Shown in pieces: positions 8,797 to 14,768 of a DNA stretch of 14,768 bases. Where the stretch lies: positions 1 to 14,768 of the forward strand of contig JAFRZC010000134.1 of the NCBI GenBank assembly GCA_017442765.1, read 5' to 3'. Numbering within the stretch: the stretch's first letter is position 1; each line of letters starts with the position of its first letter. The position numbers and the translations under genes are program-made. This DNA is from Prevotella sp. (GTDB lineage Bacteria; Bacteroidota; Bacteroidia; Bacteroidales; Bacteroidaceae). The notes below the pieces were generated by a model. The model was not told where the DNA came from, did not search any database, and worked only from the letters and a program-made list of their open reading frames with translations.

Positions 8797-9231
8797 ATGA
8801 GAACAGACGACAAGCAACACAAACTCGACCTGCGGTATCTTCGCATGGCAAAGATTTGGGCAGAGAACTCCTATTGTCATCGCAGAAAAGTAGGGGCACT
8901 CGTCGTGAAGGACAAGATGATTATCAGCGACGGCTATAACGGCACGCCCAGCGGGTTTGAGAATCAATGCGAAGACGAGAACAACCTGACCAAACCCTAT
9001 GTTCTCCACGCTGAGGCCAATGCCATTACAAAACTTGCGCGCTCAAGCAACAACAGTGACGGCTCCACGCTCTATGTCACGTCGTCACCTTGCATAGAAT
9101 GTGCGAAACTCATCATTCAGGCTGGCATCAAACGGGTCGTCTATGGAGAGAAATACCGGCTTGAAGACGGCATTGACCTTTTAAGACGGGCCAACATCGA
9201 GGTTGTCCACTTTGGAGAGATTGAAAAATGA
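8797..9231 (+). CDS. dCMP deaminase family protein (ComEB-like)
   Basis: A 144-residue zinc-dependent deaminase. The motif HAEANAI (His71, Glu73) supplies one zinc ligand and the proton-shuttle Glu, and PCIEC (Cys99, Cys102) supplies the other two ligands. The N-terminal SYCHRRKVGALVVKDKMIISDGYNG and GYNGTPSGF are typical of dCMP deaminases, which convert dCMP to dUMP for thymidylate synthesis. The GFENQCEDE segment before the active site is also family-like. It lies between the dipeptidase (5-nt gap) and the S41 protease (37-nt gap), all on one strand. Deoxycytidylate specificity is inferred from family. Confidence 0.92.
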   Translation: MRTDDKQHKLDLRYLRMAKIWAENSYCHRRKVGALVVKDKMIISDGYNGTPSGFENQCEDENNLTKPYVLHAEANAITKLARSSNNSDGSTLYVTSSPCIECAKLIIQAGIKRVVYGEKYRLEDGIDLLRRANIEVVHFGEIEK

Positions 9232-9268
9232 GAAAGGTGCTCTATAAAATATGTAAAGCTAATAAAGA

Positions 9269-10990
9269 ATGAATCAGAATAAAAACCGTTTCATGCCGTT
9301 GCTCATGGCCGTCAGTATTGTCGTGGGCATCATCATTGGCACATTCTACGCCAACCACTTCTCCGGCAATCGGCTAAACATCATCAACTCCGGGAGCAAC
9401 CGGTTAAACAACCTTCTGCACATCATTGACGACCAATACGTTGACAAGGTTGACATCGACTCGCTTGTAGAGAAAGCCATACCTCAGATTCTTGCCGAAC
9501 TGGATCCGCACTCCGTCTATCTTAGTGCTGACGAGGTAGAGATGGGAAGCGACGATCTGAAAGGCTCCTTCTCTGGTGTGGGCATTGAGTTTGTCATTCG
9601 CGAAGACACCATACACGTACAAAGCGTTGTGAAGAACGGGCCTGCCGAACGAGCAGGCATCCTTGCCGGCGATAAAATCGTCAGCATAGACGATAAAACC
9701 TTTGTCGGCAAGACCGTGACCAATCAAGAGGCAATGCGAAGACTCAAAGGCAAGAAAGGAACCAAAGTCAAAATTGGCATCCAACGATATGGACACAACG
9801 CGCCGCTGTCCTTCACCGTAACACGAGGAGAAATACCCCAGAAAAGCATCAGCGCGGCTTATATGCTTGACAAGGAGACGGGATACATCCGCATCAAGAA
9901 CTTTGGCGAAAACACCTATCCCGAAATGCTCATCGCCCTCAGCACTCTTGCCAATGAGGGATTCGGCAATCTCGTCATCGATTTGCGCGACAATACCGGT
10001 GGCTATCTCAATTCCGCCGTACAGATTATCAACGAGTTTTTACCAAAAAACAAACTCATTGTCTATACGCAAGGACGCAAAGCCCCCCGACAAGACTATC
10101 GCTCCGACGGTTACGGAACCTATCAGGATATTCCCCTTGTCATTCTCATCAACGAGGCATCGGCATCAGCCTCAGAAATCTTCGCCGGAGCCATGCAGGA
10201 CAACGACCGTGCGACCATCATCGGACGCAGGTCTTTCGGCAAAGGACTCGTGCAACAACAGATCGAATTCCCCGATCATTCGATGATACGACTGACCATT
10301 GCCCGCTATTACACTCCCTCAGGCAGGTGCATTCAAAAACCCTATGCCACTGGCGACAATAAAGAATACGAACAAGATATCATCACACGCTACCAGCATG
10401 GAGAGTTCTTTTCCCAGGATAGCATCAAGCACACAGGGCCGGAATACCACACCACACTTGGACGAACGGTTTACGGCGGTGGAGGCATCACACCCGACAT
10501 ATTCATCCCGGAAGACACTCTTAACGTGACATCCTACTATCGTCAGGCTGTCATGAGCGGGCTTATTCTGCAATTTGCTTTCACCTACACCGACGACAAC
10601 CGGCTCAAGCTCAATAACTTCAAAGAGATGGCCGACCTTGCCGCACACCTCATCCGACAGAATACTGTTGAGCAGTTTGCCACCTATGCCGATCAGCACG
10701 GGCTGCGCCGCCGCAATGTGCTCATCGAAAAATCGCACTCGTTACTACAAAGATATATCAATAGCCGTGTCATCTACAACATGCTTGACGAACAGGCATG
10801 GACACAATATCTCAACCAGGACGATCCCGCCATCAACACGGCACTCGACATCTTCCGAAAAGGAGAGGCTTTTCCCGGGAAACCAAAAGGCAACGACACA
10901 AAACAGAAAAATGACAAGGTCGCCTTTGGGAAACCTTCATACGAATACCATTCCACCCACCAGCTCACGATAATGAGAGCACAAGCATAA
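9269..10990 (+). CDS. S41 C-terminal processing peptidase (CtpA/Prc family)
   Basis: A 573-residue protease. A single hydrophobic helix near residues 9-27 (PLLMAVSIVVGIIIGTFYA) should anchor it in the inner membrane facing the periplasm. A PDZ domain follows (about residues 85-170, GSFSGVGIEF ... GPAERAGILAGDKIVSIDD). The S41 core has SASASEIFAGAMQD, with Ser300 as the nucleophile and Asp311, and RRSFGKG, with Lys325 as the general base. The Ser-Lys interval of 25 residues equals that of E. coli Prc (S430/K455). The last 200 or so residues after the core form a C-terminal extension of unknown function. It overlaps the following cyclo-ligase by 1 nt (TAATG). Confidence 0.95.
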   Translation: MNQNKNRFMPLLMAVSIVVGIIIGTFYANHFSGNRLNIINSGSNRLNNLLHIIDDQYVDKVDIDSLVEKAIPQILAELDPHSVYLSADEVEMGSDDLKGSFSGVGIEFVIREDTIHVQSVVKNGPAERAGILAGDKIVSIDDKTFVGKTVTNQEAMRRLKGKKGTKVKIGIQRYGHNAPLSFTVTRGEIPQKSISAAYMLDKETGYIRIKNFGENTYPEMLIALSTLANEGFGNLVIDLRDNTGGYLNSAVQIINEFLPKNKLIVYTQGRKAPRQDYRSDGYGTYQDIPLVILINEASASASEIFAGAMQDNDRATIIGRRSFGKGLVQQQIEFPDHSMIRLTIARYYTPSGRCIQKPYATGDNKEYEQDIITRYQHGEFFSQDSIKHTGPEYHTTLGRTVYGGGGITPDIFIPEDTLNVTSYYRQAVMSGLILQFAFTYTDDNRLKLNNFKEMADLAAHLIRQNTVEQFATYADQHGLRRRNVLIEKSHSLLQRYINSRVIYNMLDEQAWTQYLNQDDPAINTALDIFRKGEAFPGKPKGNDTKQKNDKVAFGKPSYEYHSTHQLTIMRAQA

Positions 10991-11556
10991 TGGACAGCAC
11001 ACAAGTTGAAAAAGCTGACGTCCGCAAGCATATACGACAGTTGCGGAAACAGATTCCCGCAGAGCAACTCCATGAATGGTCGGCAACGATATGCGAAAAA
11101 CTGCTCAACGATCCCTTAATCATGGAGGCTCATACCATTATGGCCTTCTATCCCCTACCCGATGAAGTAGATATTCGCCCTGTTATCAAAAAACTGCACC
11201 GGCAGGGCAAAAGCATTCTGCTGCCGCGCGTTACCGATGACACACACATCGAGTTCCTACCCTACAACGGCAAAGGCCAACTTCATGAAGGTGCTTTTCA
11301 TATCATGGAGCCTCATCTCTCATCCCACATTCCGGACAGACCAGGAGATGTCTATCTCATCCCTGGAATGGCCTTTACCACCGATGGCAAACGGCTTGGA
11401 CGAGGACGGGGATACTACGACAGATACCTTGCCAGCCTCCATTCCCTATCATCAACCGCCCACCCGTCATTCATCGGCATCTGCTATCCTTTCCAAATCG
11501 TATCAGACATCCCTGTCAACGAACATGACATCTTGATGAATGAAGTGGTTTTTTAA
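10990..11556 (+). CDS. ygfA: 5-formyltetrahydrofolate cyclo-ligase
   Basis: This 188-residue enzyme (also called MTHFS or Fau) uses ATP to convert 5-formyl-tetrahydrofolate to 5,10-methenyl-tetrahydrofolate in the cytoplasm. The N-terminal KADVRKHIRQLRKQ holds the basic region that contacts ATP. The family hallmark GRGRGYYDRYL is at residues 137-147, preceded by LIPGMAFTTDGKRLG. The C-terminal segment IPVNEHDILMNEVVF is typical. Its ATG overlaps the protease stop by one base, showing translational coupling. It is the last gene of the operon; no strong terminator hairpin with a U-tract follows. Confidence 0.95.
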   Translation: MDSTQVEKADVRKHIRQLRKQIPAEQLHEWSATICEKLLNDPLIMEAHTIMAFYPLPDEVDIRPVIKKLHRQGKSILLPRVTDDTHIEFLPYNGKGQLHEGAFHIMEPHLSSHIPDRPGDVYLIPGMAFTTDGKRLGRGRGYYDRYLASLHSLSSTAHPSFIGICYPFQIVSDIPVNEHDILMNEVVF

Positions 11557-11651
11557 TTTGAATTACAACGAACGCTTGCTATCATACAAAACAGACTCTT
11601 TTGCGGTTCAATTCACAGTTGTCAGGGGTACAAAAACTACATTCCGACGGT

Positions 11652-11736
11652 TTTTGCTTATAAGCAAAAGGGCTTGCGCTTACAAGCAAAAGATCATGCG
11701 GCTGCAAGCAAAAGGGCTTTGCGCATGCAAGCAAAT
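11652..11736. repeat. Tandem palindromic repeat, about 22-bp period, four units
   Basis: The core AAGCAAAAG recurs at 11662, 11684 and 11706, with a diverged AAGCAAAT copy at 11729, a period of 22, 22 and 23 bp. Each core is preceded by a near-palindrome (GCTTATAAGC, GCTTACAAGC, GGCTGCAAGC, GCATGCAAGC). The first unit is a perfect 18-bp palindrome, TTTTGCTTATAAGCAAAA (11652-11669). It lies between the folate gene and the B12 riboswitch. A 108-codon frame crosses it, but I see no sign that this is coding. It may be a Prevotella-type intergenic repeat or a transcript end. Confidence 0.75.
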
Positions 11737-11806
11737 CCCTCCGGTTTTAATTCAACCAGCAAGCATAAAAAACAAATTACCCTTCTTCATTTCGGGAAAT
11801 ATTTAC

Positions 11807-11814
11807 TATCTTTG
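11807..11814 (+). promoter_or_regulatory. Bacteroidota-type -7 element of the B12 uptake operon
   Basis: TATCTTTG is an exact match to TAnnTTTG, followed by CACC. The start would be close to 11821, just before the first riboswitch nucleotides. A -33 TTTG at normal spacing is not evident. Confidence 0.6.
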
Positions 11815-11821
11815 CACCGCA

Positions 11822-12000
11822 ATTGGTTTGCCTGTCAGTCATGTCAGGCGATTAAAAGGGAATTAGGTGAGAATCCTGAACAGTCCCGCTGCTGTAAGCG
11901 TTCCTTTTATGAGTTGAACAAACGTGCCACTGGAGCACCGTGATTGATGATGGTCTGGGAAGGCTGTTCATACTCGGTTCGCAAGTCAGAAGACCTGCCT
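11822..12000 (+). promoter_or_regulatory. Cobalamin (adenosylcobalamin) riboswitch
   Basis: The conserved blocks occur in the right order: AGGTGAGAATCCT (11865-11877), CCCGCTGCTGTAA (11885-11897), GCCACTGG (11926-11933), GGGAAGGC (11957-11964) and the B12 box AGTCAGAAGACCTGCC (11984-11999). The aptamer lies 84 nt upstream of a BtuB-type receptor gene, its usual client. Binding of cobalamin is expected to lower receptor expression. Boundaries are approximate, since the outer helix was not folded computationally. Confidence 0.96.
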
Positions 12001-12038
12001 TTTGCCTTAGTTGTTTCCTTCGCCTCGAGGAAGGCAGG
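11994..12038 (+). promoter_or_regulatory. Candidate switching helix of the riboswitch expression platform
   Basis: CCTGCCTT (11994-12001, inside the B12 box) can pair perfectly with AAGGCAGG (12031-12038), and the intervening segment can fold its own small hairpin CCTTC...GAAGG (18-nt element near 12018-12035). The two downstream folds compete, and the first consumes part of the aptamer. That is what an expression platform needs. No U-tract follows, so translational control or a Rho-dependent route is more likely than an intrinsic terminator. Confidence 0.5.
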
Positions 12039-12083
12039 GAAATGTTTTCTCTGAAACGGAGATAAAAAGAAGGAAGATACAAG

Positions 12084-14129
12084 ATGAGGTGTATTGTCTT
12101 GACACTGATTGTCTTGTTGCCGGTATGTCTGTGCGACGCACAAGATGCCGATTCTACACGACTTCGCGTGTACGACTTGGACGGTATAGAAGTTGTTTCC
12201 ACCCGTTCTGAAGTACATGTAGAAGCCGGCGTACCTGTGCAATCATTCAGCCGTCACCGCATGGCGAGGTTGGGCATCGGCTCTATGGCCGAACTACTGC
12301 GCCATGTGGCAGGAATAACAGTACGCGATTACGGTGGTGCCGGGGGAATGAAGACTGTGGCTGTGAGGGGCATGGGCGCACTGCATACGGCGGTAATCTA
12401 CGACGGCATTGCATTGAGCGACTGCCAGACTGGAGAAATAGACCTCTCACGCTATTCGTTGGCAAACATGAGCAGTTTCTCCATGCAGACCGGCGACAAC
12501 GATTGCACGATTCAACCTGCAAGAAACCTGACTTCTGCCGCTACCATATATCTCAACTCCTCACCCCTCATCTCTCACCCCTCATCCCTCATCCCTTCAT
12601 CCCTGGGTCTCACACTCGGCTCATGGGGAATGGCCTCCCCCTCGTTCTCCATGACAAGGAACTTTACCCATCAGCTTACCCTCAAAGCCCAAGGCGAATA
12701 CACCTATGCCGAGAACAACTATCCTTTCACGCTTCGGAACGTCAATCTCACCACACACGAACGACGAGAAAACAGCAGAATGAAAAGTGGGCATGGGGAA
12801 GTCAATATGGATTGGAAAATCAATGCGGCAAACACGCAGACATCGAAAGTTTATTTCTACAGTAACCACCGCCAACTGCCAGGAATCGTACACCTGTACT
12901 CCGCTGAGAGCGATGAGTCGCTGCACGAGAAGACCGCATTCGGACAAGCGCAATGGCATAGCATGCTAAGCAGGAAATGGCAATTGCTAATGAGCGGAAA
13001 GCTGACATGGTCATCAACCGGCTATAAGAACGGGAAACCTACGGGCGGTGCGTCGAGTGCCCGCTACCTGCAACGCGAGGCTTATGCCTCGGCAGCTCTC
13101 AACTATACACCTGCCGAGTGGTTCACCGTGGGCTATGCCTCCGACTATATATGGAACGGGATGAATCGCACCATACAACTGAACGGAAGTCCGCATCGTA
13201 ACACATTTCTACAATCACTGACGGCAAAAACGCAATGGCCGAGGATATCCATCATGGCACGCGCGCTATCTACGCTCTCCTCCCGAAGTCTCCCCAATTC
13301 TTCGTCAGACATATCCCGCACGTCGGCCAAAGAAACTGGAATAGGCGGAAGTGTTTCCCTCTCATATCAGCTGCTCCCTCGCGAACGACTGTTTTTCCGC
13401 ACTTCATGGAAAAGCATCTTCCGCCTTCCCACTTTCAACGAACTCTATTTCTATCACATCGGCTCAACCGATTTGAAACCCGAACGCACGCAGCAATGGA
13501 ACGCCGGACTGACATGGGAGCATCACTTCGGGCACACCGTCGGTATAGCTGCCACTGCCGACCTATATATTAACAAGGTAAAAGATAAAATCATTGGCAT
13601 TCCTTTCAACATGTTCGTCTGGCGCAGAATGAACATGGCAAAGACGAAGGCACATGGTGTCGATCTGACGGCCGACCTGGCGTGGCAACCACACGACAAG
13701 CATACAATAGGATTGACAGCCAACTATAGCTGGCAACGGGTAGAGAACCGCACGAATCCGGAGTCGCCCAATTACAGAAATCAAATTGCCTACATCCCCG
13801 AGCATTCCTACGCCGTCTCGTTCTCATGGCTCAACCCATGGGTAAACCTCTCACTGACAAACGACGGTATAAGTCATCGCTGGACAACCAATGAGCATGC
13901 CACCGGAACACGTCTGGCCGGCTATGCTGAGACCGACCTCGGCCTGTGGCGCACCTTCAACCTCACCTCGCATCCCTCCCCCGGTGGGGGAAGCCGGAGG
14001 AGCCGGGGAATTTCTTTCATCACCGTGCGAGCATCGCTGCTCAACATCCTCGATAAGCAATACGATATCGTGGCCCACTACCCCATGCCAGGCCGTTCAT
14101 GGAGAATATCATTCACTATTAATTATTAA
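12084..14129 (+). CDS. btuB: TonB-dependent outer membrane receptor, BtuB-type (vitamin B12)
   Basis: A 681-residue receptor with a Sec signal peptide (MRCIVLTLIVLLPVCLCDAQ). A TonB-box-like stretch IEVVSTR follows at about residues 34-40, then the plug domain with AELLRHVAGITVRDYGGAGGM, VAVRGMGALHTAVIYDGI and DLSRYSLANMSSFSMQTG (about 68-140). The remainder is beta-barrel ending in FTINY, with the terminal aromatic residue expected for outer-membrane insertion. The preceding cobalamin riboswitch and the following BtuG-like gene point to cobalamin as substrate. Two segments look like repeat DNA in frame: residues about 158-173 (rich in Ser/Pro/Leu) and about 629-642 (SHPSPGGGSRRSRG). They fall in likely loops and do not break the frame. 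The gene's translation starts at the only good ATG, after a GAAGGA motif. Confidence 0.92.
   Translation: MRCIVLTLIVLLPVCLCDAQDADSTRLRVYDLDGIEVVSTRSEVHVEAGVPVQSFSRHRMARLGIGSMAELLRHVAGITVRDYGGAGGMKTVAVRGMGALHTAVIYDGIALSDCQTGEIDLSRYSLANMSSFSMQTGDNDCTIQPARNLTSAATIYLNSSPLISHPSSLIPSSLGLTLGSWGMASPSFSMTRNFTHQLTLKAQGEYTYAENNYPFTLRNVNLTTHERRENSRMKSGHGEVNMDWKINAANTQTSKVYFYSNHRQLPGIVHLYSAESDESLHEKTAFGQAQWHSMLSRKWQLLMSGKLTWSSTGYKNGKPTGGASSARYLQREAYASAALNYTPAEWFTVGYASDYIWNGMNRTIQLNGSPHRNTFLQSLTAKTQWPRISIMARALSTLSSRSLPNSSSDISRTSAKETGIGGSVSLSYQLLPRERLFFRTSWKSIFRLPTFNELYFYHIGSTDLKPERTQQWNAGLTWEHHFGHTVGIAATADLYINKVKDKIIGIPFNMFVWRRMNMAKTKAHGVDLTADLAWQPHDKHTIGLTANYSWQRVENRTNPESPNYRNQIAYIPEHSYAVSFSWLNPWVNLSLTNDGISHRWTTNEHATGTRLAGYAETDLGLWRTFNLTSHPSPGGGSRRSRGISFITVRASLLNILDKQYDIVAHYPMPGRSWRISFTINY
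12560..12600 (+). repeat. Short tandem repeat inside btuB (CTCACCCCTCATC and CCCTCAT units)
   Basis: CTCACCCCTCATC occurs at 12560-12572 and 12574-12586, a 14-bp period, and the 7-bp unit CCCTCAT continues at 12579, 12586 and, with one added T, 12593-12600. It encodes the Ser/Pro-rich stretch after the first barrel strand. A change of one 7-bp unit would shift the reading frame. Confidence 0.75.
13970..14007 (+). repeat. GC-rich inverted-repeat element inside btuB
   Basis: TCCCCC GGT GGGGGA (13977-13991) is a perfect 6-bp inverted repeat with a 3-nt loop, followed by GCCGGAGGAGCCGG containing a repeated GCCGG. It encodes the SPGGGSRRSRG stretch between barrel strands and differs in composition from its surroundings. 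It resembles GC-rich intergenic hairpins that I associate with Bacteroidales genomes; that identification is by memory. Confidence 0.6.
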
Positions 14130-14142
14130 ATAAAAAACAATT

Positions 14143-14768
14143 ATGAAAACAAAACAATTTTTCGCGGCATTCATTCTTTGTCTTTCACCCCTCGTCCTTT
14201 CATCCTGCCACGACGATGACGATACCAACGGCGGTCTGGTCGAAGGGCAGATTGTGACAAAAGGACTGCTCGTCCTCAACGAAGGCAGCTATTTCTCCAA
14301 CATCAACGGCTCCCTCGACTACTGGGATGCCGCTACAGGCACACTCACATCAAATGCTTTTGAGACCGTCAACGGTCGCTCGCTCGGCGGCACACCCAAT
14401 CATGCTATCACCGTAGGCGACAAGCTCTACATCGCCTCTACCGATGAGAACCGGATCGAGGTTGTTGACCTGAAGACTCTGAGAGCCGGCACTCCCATCA
14501 GCATCAGCCAGCCACGCGAGCTGTGCGCCATGAGCGGGCATCTCTATGCTACGTCTTACACAGGAAAAGTGACAAAAATAAAAATCTCTACGGGCGAGAT
14601 TGTCGCCACCTCAGAAGTCATCGGCACCAACCTTGAAGGCATTGCCGCCACTAACGGCAGCCTTTATGTCTGCAACGCATGGAATAGCGACTACACCTAC
14701 AACACCAATGTCATAAAACTCAATCCGCAAACCCTGGCAAAGCAGAAAGACATTACCGTAAATGCCAA
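14143..14768 (+). CDS. BtuG-like surface lipoprotein, 3'-truncated
   Basis: The frame starts at ATG 14143, 13 nt after btuB, and stays open to the window end (208 complete codons). The signal peptide ends in the lipobox LSSC (Cys22), followed directly by HDDDDTN. Acidic residues right after the lipidated Cys are the Bacteroidota signal for surface display. The mature part has repeated beta-propeller-like units: LLVLNEGSYFSNINGSLDYWD, KLYIASTDENRIEVVDLKTL, HLYATSYTGKVTKIKISTGE, SLYVCNAWN. This fits BtuG, the B12-binding propeller that captures cobalamin above BtuB in Bacteroides thetaiotaomicron. Adjacency to btuB and the riboswitch supports this. Family assignment is fairly sure; cobalamin binding is inferred. 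Confidence 0.85.
   Translation, partial: MKTKQFFAAFILCLSPLVLSSCHDDDDTNGGLVEGQIVTKGLLVLNEGSYFSNINGSLDYWDAATGTLTSNAFETVNGRSLGGTPNHAITVGDKLYIASTDENRIEVVDLKTLRAGTPISISQPRELCAMSGHLYATSYTGKVTKIKISTGEIVATSEVIGTNLEGIAATNGSLYVCNAWNSDYTYNTNVIKLNPQTLAKQKDITVNA

Noticed and set aside
9335..9352. TTGGCACATTCTACGCC resembling a second sigma-54 site
   Set aside because: It is inside the S41 protease coding region and lacks the TTGC of the -12 element, having ACGC instead.
11540..11866. 108-codon frame downstream of the cyclo-ligase
   Set aside because: It is built from the 22-bp repeat and runs into the riboswitch; start context and sequence give no support for coding.

Overview
The window looks like chromosomal DNA from a Bacteroidales bacterium, most likely Prevotellaceae. 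The evidence is the family content (DUF4890 and DUF4230 proteins, M3 dipeptidase, S41 protease, BtuB/BtuG-type B12 uptake), the TAnnTTTG-type -7 elements characteristic of Bacteroidota, and mostly weak Shine-Dalgarno sequences. Genus is an inference. I see no phage, transposase, CRISPR array, tRNA or rRNA.

Layout. (1) 1-1208: the 3' part of a YbiT-type ABC-F ATPase whose second nucleotide-binding domain has lost its Walker A lysine and catalytic glutamate. (2) 1209-3152: grpE-dnaJ, preceded by a terminator hairpin and a near-consensus sigma-54 (-24/-12) promoter. (3) 3153-3931: a terminator facing the minus strand, a minus-strand DUF4890 secreted protein, and a compact divergent regulatory region with a perfect palindrome and an inverted pair of initiation-region motifs. 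(4) 3932-6569: a three-gene operon of two paralogous DUF4230 proteins (a lipoprotein and a membrane-anchored form) and a sodium:amino-acid symporter that overlaps the second by ATGA. (5) 6570-11556: a 16-bp direct repeat and a -7 element, then a tight operon of Dcp-like peptidyl-dipeptidase, dCMP deaminase, S41 C-terminal processing protease and 5-formyltetrahydrofolate cyclo-ligase. (6) 11557-12083: a 22-bp-period palindromic tandem repeat, a -7 element, a complete cobalamin riboswitch and a plausible switching helix. (7) 12084-end: a BtuB-type TonB-dependent receptor and the start of a BtuG-like surface lipoprotein, truncated by the window edge.

How the parts fit. GrpE and DnaJ are DnaK co-chaperones; the sigma-54 site suggests control different from the usual housekeeping promoter. 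dCMP deaminase supplies dUMP and the cyclo-ligase recovers folate, both useful for thymidylate synthesis, while the two proteases in the same operon handle peptides and envelope proteins. The last block is a B12 import locus: the riboswitch should shut off receptor and surface lipoprotein when cobalamin is plentiful. The most interesting items are the sigma-54 promoter, the one-sided decay of the ABC-F active site, the tandem DUF4230-symporter operon, and repeat-type DNA sitting in frame inside the btuB gene.
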